A stretch of 64,000 nt of DNA from Acholeplasmatales bacterium (GCA_017454375.1 JAFTDB010000005.1:1-64000), one strand, 5' to 3'; shown: positions 9,198 to 17,818, counted from the first letter of the stretch. Translations and numbers: made by a program. The notes: generated from the sequence alone by a model not told the origin.

Positions 9198-9506
9198 ATG
9201 GATGCACAATTAAAAAGAGGTGTACTCGATGTGTGTGTTCTGGCAGCCATTAGAGGGGAAGACTCTTACGGATACAAGATCATCAAAGATGTCAGCCCAT
9301 TCTTGGAATTATCAGAATCGACGCTTTATACAATATTAAAGAGATTAGAAGAAGCTGATATGCTGATAGTTAAATCTGTTGAGCATGCTGGAAGACTGAG
9401 AAAGTATTACCACATAACGGACAAGGGTATTAAAAGAATTGAAGAGTTTAAAAATGAGTGGAAAGAGATTATGATGATATATTCATTTATCATCAAGGGG
9501 GAATAA
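9198..9506 (+). CDS. PadR family transcriptional regulator
   Basis: Winged-helix regulator of 102 residues of the short PadR subfamily: LKRGVLDVCVLAAIRGEDSYGY, then the recognition helix region LSESTLYTILKRLEEADML, then the wing GRLRKYYHITDKG. Small PadR proteins bind DNA as dimers and often respond to envelope stress or drugs. The genes just downstream (HAAS domain, DUF4097) form a widespread PadR-linked module. The start at 9198 has AAGGAGA upstream. It probably represses its own promoter through the direct repeats at 9157-9184. Confidence 0.93.
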   Translation: MDAQLKRGVLDVCVLAAIRGEDSYGYKIIKDVSPFLELSESTLYTILKRLEEADMLIVKSVEHAGRLRKYYHITDKGIKRIEEFKNEWKEIMMIYSFIIKGE

Positions 9507-9508
9507 TT

Positions 9509-10120
9509 ATGAAAAAGAAAGAGTTTTTAACTGAACTAAGATATCGTTTAAGAGGCCTTCCTAAGGATGAAATCGATCAAAGAGTTGAATTCTATAGCGA
9601 AATGATTGATGATTCCATTGAGGATGGCTTAACTGAAGAAAAGGCTGTTGAAAATATCGGTAGCATTGATGAGGTAGTAAGAACAGTTGCTTCTGAAACA
9701 TCATTACTTAAGATTATGAAGCATCAAAGAGAATCTAGGCCTAGAAGAAGAATTAGACCTTGGGAAATCGTATTATTAATATTAGGATTCCCATTATGGT
9801 TCCCACTTCTAATCGTATTTTTAGTATTATGCTTAGTATTATGTATTCTACTTTGGATATTACCAATCGTTACATACTCTGCATTTGCAGGCGTACTTGC
9901 AGGCGGAGTTGGTAGTATTGCAATTGGTGTTGCAAACGCAGTTAACGGTAAATTAAGCTTTGGTGGCTTATATGCAGGTGCTGGTATTGCAGCAGTAGGC
10001 GCAGCAATCTTGATTTTCTTTGTAGCATTACTTGCAACAAAGGTAACAATTAAGCTTAATAAGCTAATCTTCACTGGTATAAAGGTAAGTTTCATCGGAA
10101 GAGGTGAGAGACATGAGTAA
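9509..10120 (+). CDS. DUF1700/HAAS-domain membrane protein
   Basis: The N-terminal helical HAAS signalling domain (KKEFLTELRYRLRGLPKDEI and on to EDGLTEEKAVENIGS) is followed by a basic stretch RESRPRRRIRPWE and three to four membrane helices, some Gly/Ala rich. The family is typically encoded next to a PadR regulator and is thought to sense or transmit envelope state. I chose ATG 9509, 2 bp after the padR stop and behind AAGGGGGA, not the upstream in-frame ATG at 9458 that lies inside padR. Confidence 0.87.
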   Translation: MKKKEFLTELRYRLRGLPKDEIDQRVEFYSEMIDDSIEDGLTEEKAVENIGSIDEVVRTVASETSLLKIMKHQRESRPRRRIRPWEIVLLILGFPLWFPLLIVFLVLCLVLCILLWILPIVTYSAFAGVLAGGVGSIAIGVANAVNGKLSFGGLYAGAGIAAVGAAILIFFVALLATKVTIKLNKLIFTGIKVSFIGRGERHE

Positions 10121-11003
10121 GGCAAAAATCGCATTCTTAATAATTGCATTAGTATTAATTATCGCTGGTGGCACACTATTTGGTGTATGTTACGCTAGAG
10201 GTGCTAGATACGATGACAATATTCAATTTGTAAATAAAACATATGATTTAACAGAAGAATTCAATAGTATTGATCTAGAACTTGGTATGTCAAAACTTGA
10301 AATAGTAAAGGCTGAAACTAATAAAGTAGAAGTAAGCGAAACTGATAAATTCCATCATGAGGTTAAGGTAGTTGAAAATAAATTACAAATTAAGACTATC
10401 GATGACACTCAGTGGTATGAAAAATTCTTAATCTTTGGTGATAAATACAGTGTTAAAATATCTTTAAATAAAGATGTATATGATTCATTAAATGTTAAAA
10501 ATGGTACTGGTAGCCTAACAATTTCTAATCCATTCACATTTACAAACTTCACTGTTGAAAATGGTACTGGTGGTGTTAAGGCATCTAACTTAACCATAAC
10601 AAGCCTTAAGATTAATTCTGGTACAGGCTCTGTAGATTTATCTAATATTACAGCTGGTAATATTGATATTAATACATCAACTGGATCTAAGACAATCCAA
10701 GATGTACATGCAACAAACATTAAATTAACAGGTTCTACAGCTTCTAATAGATTAACTAATGTAATTGCTGATAATGAATTATATGTTAAATCATCAACTG
10801 GTAGCATCAAATTTGATGGTATAGATGCCGCAACAATTTATATGGAATCATCAACTGGTAGTATCAGAGGTTCTGTACTAACTGAAAAAACATTTATACC
10901 TCATTCATCTACAGGTAGCGTACGTGTACCAACTAATACAACTGGTGGTACTTGTACACTTAAAACATCTACAGGTAGTATTGATGTAACAATTAAAGCC
11001 TAA
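10113..11003 (+). CDS. DUF4097 family membrane-anchored beta-solenoid protein
   Basis: An N-terminal membrane segment (IAFLIIALVLIIAGGTLFGV) is followed by an extracellular region of about 265 residues. That region holds about nine repeats with a turn motif GTGS or STGS, every 17-25 residues, typical of the DUF4097 putative-adhesin beta-solenoid. Start ATG 10113 is preceded by GAGGTG at 10101-10106; the GTG at 10104 lies inside that site. It overlaps the HAAS gene end by 8 bp, so the three genes are one operon. Function in the family is unresolved (surface or envelope stress). Confidence 0.85.
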   Translation: MSKAKIAFLIIALVLIIAGGTLFGVCYARGARYDDNIQFVNKTYDLTEEFNSIDLELGMSKLEIVKAETNKVEVSETDKFHHEVKVVENKLQIKTIDDTQWYEKFLIFGDKYSVKISLNKDVYDSLNVKNGTGSLTISNPFTFTNFTVENGTGGVKASNLTITSLKINSGTGSVDLSNITAGNIDINTSTGSKTIQDVHATNIKLTGSTASNRLTNVIADNELYVKSSTGSIKFDGIDAATIYMESSTGSIRGSVLTEKTFIPHSSTGSVRVPTNTTGGTCTLKTSTGSIDVTIKA

Positions 11004-11008
11004 TTAAG

Positions 11009-11036
11009 TCCGAGGATTTCCTCGGATTTTAATTTT
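11009..11036 (+). terminator. terminator of the padR operon
   Basis: Perfect stem TCCGAGGA/TCCTCGGA (loop bases partly used) is followed by TTTTAATTTT. Confidence 0.85.
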
Positions 11037-11061
11037 ATGTAATGATTCATTATATATTTAA

Positions 11062-11070
11062 TGATATAAT
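11062..11070 (+). promoter_or_regulatory. extended -10 promoter of the DUF2804 gene
   Basis: TGATATAAT is a TG-n-TATAAT extended -10 element, 21 bp upstream of the ATG at 11092. There is no clear -35, as is common for extended -10 promoters. Confidence 0.6.
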
Positions 11071-11091
11071 TATCTAAAGGGGCTGAATATT

Positions 11092-12120
11092 ATGCAAAAG
11101 GAATTAAAAGAAAGAGGATCATTACTTAATGAAAAAGGTGATCTATGTGAGGCTGGATTCTCTTTTAGAATGGTCAAGGAATATGATAGAACTAAGATAA
11201 AGGCAGGCAAATCTAGAATCAAGGAATGGGATTATTATTACATAGGTAATAATCTACACGGTGTTGCCTTTACGATTGATGATAATTATCTATATGGTCT
11301 TGGTAGTGTCTCTATTTTAGATTTTGTTAATAAAAAATATATAACTAAAAGTAGTATGAAATTTTTAACAAAAGGTAGGGTAGGATTCCCTAGTAATTCA
11401 AGCGAAGGAGATATTACCTGGAAGGATAAGAATTATTATCTACATTTTGTTAATAAGGATAAGAAAAGAACTATCGATGTTAAAATCAATAAATATGAAG
11501 ATAATGAACCATTTGAAGCTCATTTTGATTTAGAAGAAACAATGGATGATTCAATGGTTATTGCGACACCATTTAATAAGAAAAAACACTTTTACTATAA
11601 CGAAAAGAAGAATTGTATGAAGGCATCAGGCTATTACCAGTTTAAAGGAAAAAAAGTAGAATTCTCACCTGATGATTCATTTGGTATTCTAGACTGGGGT
11701 AGAGGTGTATGGACATACAAGAATACCTGGTATTGGAGTGGTATGTCAGGTAAGTCTGGAGATAAGCTAATTGGCTTCAACCTAGGTTATGGCTTTGGTG
11801 ATACAACTAATGCCTCAGAAAATATGCTATTTTATGATGGTAAAGCATATAAGCTTAATGATGTGGAATTTATAATACCTAAGGATAGTAAAGGTAAATA
11901 TGAATATTTAAAGCCTTGGAAGATTAAATCAAAATCTGGTGATATTGATTTAGATTTTACACCTATATTAGATAGATGTGATGAGACTAATCTATACATC
12001 TTAAAATCATTCCAGCACCAAGTATTTGGAACCTTTAATGGTGTCATTAAAGTAGATGGTGTAGAAGCTAAAATAGAAAATATTGTATCTTTTGCTGAAA
12101 GAGTTACAAATTATTGGTAA
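11092..12120 (+). CDS. DUF2804 family protein
   Basis: Protein of 342 residues with DUF2804 hallmarks: an N-terminal KEYDRTKIKAGKSRIKEWDY, a central FGILDWGRGVWTYKNTWYW and repeated beta-rich segments. No signal peptide is visible. It is unrelated to its neighbours by sequence and has its own promoter and terminator. The family resembles lipocalin-like beta-barrel proteins, but I know of no established activity. Confidence 0.85.
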   Translation: MQKELKERGSLLNEKGDLCEAGFSFRMVKEYDRTKIKAGKSRIKEWDYYYIGNNLHGVAFTIDDNYLYGLGSVSILDFVNKKYITKSSMKFLTKGRVGFPSNSSEGDITWKDKNYYLHFVNKDKKRTIDVKINKYEDNEPFEAHFDLEETMDDSMVIATPFNKKKHFYYNEKKNCMKASGYYQFKGKKVEFSPDDSFGILDWGRGVWTYKNTWYWSGMSGKSGDKLIGFNLGYGFGDTTNASENMLFYDGKAYKLNDVEFIIPKDSKGKYEYLKPWKIKSKSGDIDLDFTPILDRCDETNLYILKSFQHQVFGTFNGVIKVDGVEAKIENIVSFAERVTNYW

Positions 12121-12124
12121 AAAT

Positions 12125-12145
12125 AAGCCCTTATGGGCTTTTTTT
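12125..12145 (+). terminator. terminator after the DUF2804 gene
   Basis: Stem AAGCCC/GGGCTT with a TTAT loop is followed by five further T residues. Confidence 0.88.
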
Positions 12146-12157
12146 AATTCGATCATA

Positions 12158-12166
12158 TGATATAAT
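12158..12166 (+). promoter_or_regulatory. extended -10 promoter
   Basis: TGATATAAT, the same extended -10 sequence as at 11062, lies 30 bp before the ATG at 12196. Confidence 0.55.
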
Positions 12167-12195
12167 AATAAAAAGATAGATTGGAGGTGTATATT

Positions 12196-12864
12196 ATGCG
12201 CCCAGTTGATTATCAGGCATATTATGCTGGTAGGGAAAAAAGATATAATTTCATGATGATTACAATGGCAGATCTTGTAAGACATATCGCAATAATTATA
12301 TCTGGGCTTTCAATGCTTGCAGTAATAGTAGTTTTCCTAACTAATGTAATAGGCTCTAAGCTTGATGAAATTGATATAGCTAATATACCTCTAGAATATA
12401 AAATTACTAGTACAGATAATTATTTTGAGTATCAAAATAATGGCACCTCAGCAGAATACTCAATTGCCTATATATTAAGAGAAATAAAGAAGAATGCCAA
12501 AGGCAGTGAAATAGAAATAGAAAGACCACTTGGTCTATTAACACCTAGAACTGTTAGTATAGTACTACGTAATCGTGGTGTTAAAGCATATGCTTATCAT
12601 GGTAGCTATAATACAATAAGAAAGAGACTAACACTTGGCATTCCTATTATTGTATATCTAAAGATAAATGAAAAATTTGAATATGCAGTATTAAAAGGAT
12701 ATGATGATACGTTTTTTTATTTAGTAACATCATCTGAAGAATTAAAAAATGAAGATGGTGGTTGGTATAATATGAAAATAGGCATTGATGAATTTTATTC
12801 TTATTGGCATACTGATTCATATTTAGCAAATAATTTATATGTTGCATTTGAAAGATATAAATAA
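12196..12864 (+). CDS. membrane-anchored C39-like domain protein, probably inactive
   Basis: Protein of 222 residues. A cytoplasmic N-terminus of about 28 residues and one membrane helix (VRHIAIIISGLSMLAVIVVF) precede a C39-like fold. The block where family members have a catalytic Cys reads NGTSAEYSIAYILREI, with no Cys. Where His is expected before the last strands it reads KFEYAVLKGYDD. Later features such as GIPIIVYLKI and the FYSYW end resemble C39-like domains. I infer a non-catalytic binding protein. Start ATG 12196 has GGAGGTG 6 bases upstream. It is a single-gene unit between its own promoter and terminator. Confidence 0.6.
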   Translation: MRPVDYQAYYAGREKRYNFMMITMADLVRHIAIIISGLSMLAVIVVFLTNVIGSKLDEIDIANIPLEYKITSTDNYFEYQNNGTSAEYSIAYILREIKKNAKGSEIEIERPLGLLTPRTVSIVLRNRGVKAYAYHGSYNTIRKRLTLGIPIIVYLKINEKFEYAVLKGYDDTFFYLVTSSEELKNEDGGWYNMKIGIDEFYSYWHTDSYLANNLYVAFERYK

Positions 12865-12869
12865 TAAAG

Positions 12870-12894
12870 AATAGGTTCACACGAACCTATTTTT
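12870..12894 (+). terminator. terminator after the inactive C39-like gene
   Basis: Perfect 9-bp stem AATAGGTTC/GAACCTATT with an ACAC loop, then TTTCT. Confidence 0.85.
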
Positions 12895-12918
12895 CTATAA
12901 TTAAGAGATTTAAAATTA

Positions 12919-12947
12919 TTGAAACATGGCTTTATATAAAGTATAAT
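12919..12947 (+). promoter_or_regulatory. sigma-A promoter of the LURP-one gene
   Basis: TTGAAA at 12919-12924 and TATAAT at 12942-12947 are separated by 17 bases. The start codon at 12985 follows AAAGGGAGGA. Confidence 0.8.
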
Positions 12948-12984
12948 TTAATTATAGACATACGTTACAAAGGGAGGAAAACAT

Positions 12985-13509
12985 ATGGATCTAATGATTA
13001 AGAATAAGTGGGTGTCACTTGGTGGTTCATCTACAGTAAAAGATATGGAAGGAAAGGATGTATTTTTTGTAAAAGGTAGGATCTTTTCATTTACTAGAAA
13101 GAAATTCATCCAAGATATGGACGGTAACCTTAAATTTGTGGTTAGAAACAAATTCTGGAGACTATTCCAAAGAAAAGCTTTCGTTATCGATGCTAATGGT
13201 GAAACAGTGGCAACTGTAAGAAGAAAGATTTTCTCTTTACATGATCATTATTTTGTATATTCTAGTTTAGGTGATTTACAAATTAGAGGTAACATTTTAT
13301 GTTATGATTATCACATTACATTAAATGGTGAAGAAATTGGTCATATCGCTAGAAAAATATCACTAAGAGACTCTTTCGTATTAACAATTGATGATAAATA
13401 TGATGCTGCTACATTCGTTGCTCTAGTTATCGCAATCGATAATATTACTGATAGAAGACAATCTGATAACTCATCTTCATCATATTCAAGCAGCAGCAGT
13501 AGCAATTAA
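12985..13509 (+). CDS. LURP-one-related (LOR) family protein
   Basis: Protein of 174 residues matching the LURP-one-related family: alternating short strands with repeated patterns such as FSFTRKKFIQDMDGNLKF and RKIFSLHDHYFVYSS, and a C-terminal hydrophobic helix region (ATFVALVIAIDNI). The fold is a Tubby-like beta-barrel. The end is a Ser-rich tail of about 14 residues. Bacterial members (YxjI type) have no defined activity. The strong ribosome binding site AAAGGGAGGA suggests high expression. Confidence 0.82.
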   Translation: MDLMIKNKWVSLGGSSTVKDMEGKDVFFVKGRIFSFTRKKFIQDMDGNLKFVVRNKFWRLFQRKAFVIDANGETVATVRRKIFSLHDHYFVYSSLGDLQIRGNILCYDYHITLNGEEIGHIARKISLRDSFVLTIDDKYDAATFVALVIAIDNITDRRQSDNSSSSYSSSSSSN

Positions 13510-13514
13510 TAAAT

Positions 13515-14072
13515 ATGGAAGAAAAAGACAATTTAGAACAAACTGAAAAAATAGGCTTTAATTCTGCACCGCCAGATCCCAAAATAAAAGGTAAGAAATT
13601 TAAATCTGTTGTTGAAAGCACACCTATTCGTAAATGGAGTAGATTATTTGTTGTTTTAGGTATTATATTTACTATCTTAACTAGTATGTATTTATTCTTA
13701 CCTGTATTCAACGGATTATTCATTTTTATTGTAGCAATAATCATTATAATAATTATTGCCTGTGCAGTAGTATTTACCTTGTTTTTTGGCTTGCTATCAG
13801 AAGGGTTTAGACAGTGGATTGGAAGTACCTGGTCCATAATTGATAAGCTTGTTAATGTAGGAAATAACATACCTAGCTTAAGCCCATATTTCCCAGCTTT
13901 TGCTTATCCTGCCATATTCTTTGATGTTATGGCAATCATCTTATCAAGCATCGGCAGAGCATCAGAGAAAAAGGGCTATGTTAGCTACATTATAGCTATG
14001 TCAATTCATTTGGTTATAGCAATCATTTATTTAGTTGGATACTATGTAAATGGTTGTCAAATAGTTCATTAA
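13515..14072 (+). CDS. multi-pass membrane protein of unknown function
   Basis: Not recognised. Protein of 185 residues with a charged N-terminus of about 45 residues (including FNSAPPDPKIKGKKF) and about four membrane helices (near residues 47-67, 69-92, 121-141 and 155-175). It starts 5 bp after the LURP-one stop without a clear separate ribosome binding site, so it is probably translated from the same mRNA. A shared terminator follows. Confidence 0.75.
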   Translation: MEEKDNLEQTEKIGFNSAPPDPKIKGKKFKSVVESTPIRKWSRLFVVLGIIFTILTSMYLFLPVFNGLFIFIVAIIIIIIIACAVVFTLFFGLLSEGFRQWIGSTWSIIDKLVNVGNNIPSLSPYFPAFAYPAIFFDVMAIILSSIGRASEKKGYVSYIIAMSIHLVIAIIYLVGYYVNGCQIVH

Positions 14073-14102
14073 TCCAGCATAATTTGCTGGATTTTCTTTT
14101 TT
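14071..14102 (+). terminator. terminator after the LURP-one/membrane protein pair
   Basis: Stem AATCCAGC/GCTGGATT is followed by TTCTTTTTTG. It overlaps the last base of the stop codon. Confidence 0.85.
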
Positions 14103-14180
14103 GTTACGAAAAAGTAACGAAAATGTTGATTTATAGGCATATTTTTAACATTTTATCCTATCTTTTGTCTTTTTTTTCTT

Positions 14181-14201
14181 ATGATTATGTAATATAATCA
14201 T
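14181..14201 (+). promoter_or_regulatory. promoter -10 inside an inverted repeat, ahead of the rluA-type gene
   Basis: The perfect inverted repeat ATGATTAT/ATAATCAT has a 5-base centre. TATAAT at 14193-14198 lies within it, 35 bp before the ATG at 14233. The -35 is not clear. The repeat could be an operator or chance symmetry in AT-rich DNA. Confidence 0.5.
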
Positions 14202-14232
14202 AAAGATGAATGTTTAGTTTTTAGGTGGATTT

Positions 14233-14889
14233 ATGAAGATATATTATGAAGATAATCATATCATCGTTATATATAAGCCAAAGGGCTATTTATCACAGCC
14301 AGGTGATAAAGACCTTCCAGATATGTATAACGAAATAAAAAATTATTTAAAAATTAAATATAATAAGCCAGGAGATGCTTATTTAGGAATAGTCCATAGA
14401 CTAGACTTGAATACTGATGGTATTATGGTGTATGCCAAAACATCCAAGGCTAGTGCGAGATTATCTAAGGATATCACCTTAAATAATTTCAATAAGCATT
14501 ATTATGCTGTAGTTGAGGGTAAGCTAGATAACCAGGACTATGTTAAATTAATCCATAAATTATCTAAAAATGAAAAAGAGAAAAAGAGCTATTTAGATAA
14601 TCAAAATGGTAAAGAATCTATCTTAAGCTATAAAGCTATTAAGAATTACCAAATAGGTGGTAGTGATGTAACACTTATAGAGGTGGCACTTGAAACTGGT
14701 AGATTCCATCAGATTAGATCCCAAATGAGCTTAATTGGTCATCCACTTTATGGTGATATAAAGTATGGAAGTAAAAATCATGTAGAATATGAGAAGTTCC
14801 CACTTACTGCCTACAGATTAGAATTAATCCATCCAGTAAGTAAAGAAAAAATGATATTTGAGATGAAAGAAGATGAATTATGTTATTAG
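14233..14889 (+). CDS. RluA family pseudouridine synthase
   Basis: Protein of 218 residues, converting uridine to pseudouridine in rRNA or tRNA. The catalytic Asp is in IVHRLDLNTDGIMVYAKT; other family motifs are YYAVVEG and GRFHQIRSQMSLIGHPLYGD. It lacks the N-terminal S4 domain of RluD-type enzymes, so it is the short RluA/YhcT-like form. The target base cannot be predicted. The end overlaps the phoH start by 10 bp, so the two are co-translated. Confidence 0.92.
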   Translation: MKIYYEDNHIIVIYKPKGYLSQPGDKDLPDMYNEIKNYLKIKYNKPGDAYLGIVHRLDLNTDGIMVYAKTSKASARLSKDITLNNFNKHYYAVVEGKLDNQDYVKLIHKLSKNEKEKKSYLDNQNGKESILSYKAIKNYQIGGSDVTLIEVALETGRFHQIRSQMSLIGHPLYGDIKYGSKNHVEYEKFPLTAYRLELIHPVSKEKMIFEMKEDELCY

Positions 14890-15836
14890 ATGTTAAATTT
14901 AATACCGCTAATGAAATAAAAGAAATATGTGGATTTAAAAATAAGAATATTCGCTTAATTGAAGAATTATATGATACTAATATTGGTGTTAGTGGAGATA
15001 ATATTTATGTCGATGAGCGTGAAGGATTAGAAATTGAAAAGCTTGAAAGATTATTTAGAATTCTAATCACTATGGTTGATATGTCTAATAATATTCAAGC
15101 TAAGGATATTATCTATGTTAAGAGTGTTATTGAACGTAATTTAGATGAAGAATACATCAATTTTATTAAGACACGTAAGCCATTATTTTACACATACGCT
15201 AATAAGCCAATCTTCTCTAAGACATTAAAACAAGATGCTTATCTAAAGATGCTAGATGCTAAGGATTTGGTATTCTCAATTGGTTCTGCAGGTACAGGTA
15301 AAACTTACTTAGCTGTATGTTACGCAGTAAGAGAATTAAAGAAGAATAATGTAGATAAGATTATTTTGACTCGTCCTGCCGTAGAGGCTGGTGAATCACT
15401 AGGCTTCCTACCTGGTGATTTAAAGGAAAAGGTAGATCCATATCTAACACCTTTATATGATGCCCTACATGACTTTTTAGGAGTTGAAATGACTAACTCA
15501 TATATTGAGCGTGGAGTTATTGAAATTGCCCCACTAGCTTATATGAGAGGTAGAACACTAGATAAATCAGTTATTATCCTAGATGAAGCACAAAACGCAA
15601 CAATTGCCCAATTAAAGATGTTTTTAACACGTCTTGGCTTCGCTTCAAAGATGATTTTAACTGGTGATATTTCTCAAATTGACCTACCTTCTAATAAGAA
15701 ATCAGGCTTGAAGGTATGCTCAGATTTACTTAGCGATTTATCTGAGGTTGGTAGCTGTATCTTCGAATCAGAGGACGTAGTACGTCACCCATTAGTATCT
15801 AAGATTATTGATAGATTCGAAAAAATAGGAGAATAA
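14880..15836 (+). CDS. phoH: PhoH family ATPase
   Basis: Protein of 318 residues of the PhoH family (RecA-like ATPase, RNA-linked). The N-terminal KH-like region precedes the ATPase core with Walker A GSAGTGKTYLA, ILTRPAVEAGESLGFLPGD, Walker B VIILDEAQNA and the arginine motif LTGDISQIDLP. Family members are usually next to ybeY and linked to ribosome or rRNA maturation. Here the next gene, 1 bp downstream, is instead a protein with a uL15-like tail. Confidence 0.94.
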   Translation: MLLDVKFNTANEIKEICGFKNKNIRLIEELYDTNIGVSGDNIYVDEREGLEIEKLERLFRILITMVDMSNNIQAKDIIYVKSVIERNLDEEYINFIKTRKPLFYTYANKPIFSKTLKQDAYLKMLDAKDLVFSIGSAGTGKTYLAVCYAVRELKKNNVDKIILTRPAVEAGESLGFLPGDLKEKVDPYLTPLYDALHDFLGVEMTNSYIERGVIEIAPLAYMRGRTLDKSVIILDEAQNATIAQLKMFLTRLGFASKMILTGDISQIDLPSNKKSGLKVCSDLLSDLSEVGSCIFESEDVVRHPLVSKIIDRFEKIGE

Positions 15837-15837
15837 G

Positions 15838-16668
15838 ATGATAGATTATAGTAAGATTTATGTTAATGATTTTAATTCATATGACAATAAAGGTAACGAA
15901 AGAAAAATAGTTAAGAAATTTAAAACTAAGATTATGTATGCTCCATATGATGTTAAGAAATGCTACAATGAGCTTAAAAATATTTTCTTAAAATATGGAT
16001 TTAAAGATAAATATACAACTAGATTTGAAACTTTTAAGAAAAATGATTTAATGTTTAGGTTTAATTTAAATAGAACTTCTTTTAAATTATATTTAAATCA
16101 AAATAATGAAGAATCTAAATATCATATCAAATATACTGATTCAACTAGTTTAGAAAAAACACCTTATTTCATTAAATTAAAGAGTGATAGAAGCTTAAAA
16201 TTCACAAAGGAATTAGTTCTAAACCTAATTAATGAAAGAAGATTTAGAGAGGTTAAAAACTTTAAAGAGGTTGATTATTTACCACTTTTAATACCTAATG
16301 GAGAAGTAATTATGCAAAAATTAGGATTAAAAGATTATTATCTATATGATGATATTACTTTAAAGAACATTCCAAAGGATATCCCTTATAGCTTTGAAAA
16401 ATATGTTCCTGTATATCATAAACCAAAAAATGAGGAAAAAGTTTATCATACATTTTATATAGATGAGCTTTGTGATATCTTTGATGATTATTCAGTTGTA
16501 AGTGTTGAAACACTACAAGAATTAAATCTTATGGGAAACGGTAATGCTTTAAGAGTTAAGGGTAGAGGCAAAATAGATAAGAAATTGATTGTTTTTGCTG
16601 ATGAAATTGATGATGAAGCATTACGTATGATAATTCATACAAATTCAACAGCAGTATTAGTTGACTAG
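15838..16668 (+). CDS. uncharacterised protein with a uL15-like C-terminal domain
   Basis: Protein of 276 residues, Lys-rich. The first 220 residues are not recognised. The last 55 or so (from VVSVETLQELNLMG, then ALRVKGRGKIDKKLIV, to ALRMIIHTNSTAVLVD) follow the pattern of the C-terminal domain of ribosomal protein uL15 (VDLETLKEAGL ... VKVLGKGEL ... LTVKAH ... AKEKIEAAGG). It is not a full uL15, because the glycine-rich RNA-binding N-terminal half is absent. Its place between phoH and prfB supports a ribosome-linked role, which is inference. ATG 15838 is 1 bp after the phoH stop. Confidence 0.6.
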   Translation: MIDYSKIYVNDFNSYDNKGNERKIVKKFKTKIMYAPYDVKKCYNELKNIFLKYGFKDKYTTRFETFKKNDLMFRFNLNRTSFKLYLNQNNEESKYHIKYTDSTSLEKTPYFIKLKSDRSLKFTKELVLNLINERRFREVKNFKEVDYLPLLIPNGEVIMQKLGLKDYYLYDDITLKNIPKDIPYSFEKYVPVYHKPKNEEKVYHTFYIDELCDIFDDYSVVSVETLQELNLMGNGNALRVKGRGKIDKKLIVFADEIDDEALRMIIHTNSTAVLVD

Positions 16669-16690
16669 CTTACTTATAGGTAAGCTTTTT
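16667..16690 (+). terminator. terminator after the uL15-like gene
   Basis: Stem AGCTTAC/GTAAGCT starts inside the stop codon and is followed by TTTT. Confidence 0.8.
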
Positions 16691-16725
16691 GCGTTTTTAA
16701 TATTTAGTTTATTTTAGGGGTTTTT

Positions 16726-17817
16726 ATGGAAAAATATGAATTAAATAAATTTATAAATGAATATAAAAAAAGAGTTTCTGATTTGAATGAAGCTTTACAG
16801 ATTGATGATAAAAAGAAACAACAAGAAAAGTTAGCCCTTAAAATGGCTGAAGCAGACTTTTGGAATGATCCAAGTAAAGCAAATGAAATCATTAATGAAT
16901 CTAACTCAATTAGAAATGATATCGAATCATATGATGAAATAGATAGAATTTTATCTGATATTTTAGAGATGTCTAAATCAGATGATGAAGAGCTTCAAAT
17001 GCTTTTAGAAGAAGAAATTGAAGAATTAAAGGATAAGGTATCTGAATTTGAAAAAAGAGCCTTGTTAAATGGTAAGTATGATAATTCTAACTGTATTTTG
17101 GAACTTCATCCAGGTGCTGGTGGTACTGAATCAATGGACTGGGCTTTAATGCTATTTAGAATGTATCAAAGATTCTCAACTAGACGTGGATACAAATTTG
17201 AGGTACTTGATTACCAGGCTGGTGATGAGGCAGGTATAAAAAGTGTTACTGTCTTAATATCTGGTGAATTTGCGTATGGCTATTTAAAGAGCGAGCGTGG
17301 TGTACACCGACTTGTAAGAATCTCTCCATTTGATGCGAACAAAAGAAGACATACATCATTTTGTAGCTGTGATATAGCACCTCAAATCAATGATAATAGT
17401 GAAATAGAAATCAAGGATGAGGATATCAGAATTGATGTATTCCATTCAAGTGGTGCTGGTGGCCAATCAGTTAATACAACTGACTCAGCAGTACGTATTA
17501 CACACTTCCCTACAAATATTGTAGTAACTTGCCAAAATGAACGTAGTCAGCTACAAAATAAGGAAATGTGCTTTAAGATATTACGTTCTAAGTTATTAGA
17601 GCTTGAGCTTAAAAAGCGTGAAGAAGAGCTTAAGAAGATTCGTGGCGAATCAATGAAGATTGACTTTGGTAGCCAAATTAGAAGCTACGTATTTACTCCA
17701 TATACATTAGTAAAGGATCATAGAACAGAATTTGAAACATCTAATGTTGCAGGTGTAATGGATGGTAATTTACTTCCTTTTATGGAAGCATATTTAAAGT
17801 TTAATGCAGGTGAATAA
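16726..17817 (+). CDS. prfB: peptide chain release factor 2
   Basis: Release factor of 363 residues acting at UAA and UGA stop codons. The discriminator SPF in VRISPFDANKRRHTSF marks it as RF2, and SSGAGGQSVNTTDSAVRI contains the GGQ peptidyl-hydrolysis motif. The reading frame is continuous through LNEALQIDDKKKQ, where many bacteria carry the programmed CUU-UGA frameshift, so that autoregulation is absent. Its presence shows that UGA is read as stop here. The gene overlaps no other but is followed 1 bp later by yitT. Confidence 0.95.
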   Translation: MEKYELNKFINEYKKRVSDLNEALQIDDKKKQQEKLALKMAEADFWNDPSKANEIINESNSIRNDIESYDEIDRILSDILEMSKSDDEELQMLLEEEIEELKDKVSEFEKRALLNGKYDNSNCILELHPGAGGTESMDWALMLFRMYQRFSTRRGYKFEVLDYQAGDEAGIKSVTVLISGEFAYGYLKSERGVHRLVRISPFDANKRRHTSFCSCDIAPQINDNSEIEIKDEDIRIDVFHSSGAGGQSVNTTDSAVRITHFPTNIVVTCQNERSQLQNKEMCFKILRSKLLELELKKREEELKKIRGESMKIDFGSQIRSYVFTPYTLVKDHRTEFETSNVAGVMDGNLLPFMEAYLKFNAGE

Positions 17818-17818
17818 G

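Noticed and set aside
9724-10149. Long reverse-strand open frame of 141 codons over the HAAS gene
   Set aside because: It mirrors a real gene with strong family match and good start, has no ribosome binding site, and its composition (Pro, Ile, Asn) is typical of an antisense shadow.
10500-10990. Repeated ACTGGTAGC-like DNA, considered as a CRISPR or satellite
   Set aside because: The repeats are codons for the STGS turn of the DUF4097 solenoid, imperfect and in frame.
13445-13870. Reverse-strand open frame of 141 codons across the LURP-one end and the membrane protein
   Set aside because: It crosses two supported plus-strand genes and has no homology or translation signal.
16726-17817. Mycoplasma-type code (UGA as Trp)
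   Set aside because: prfB is present, several genes end in TGA with overlaps that make sense, and Trp codons in conserved motifs are TGG.
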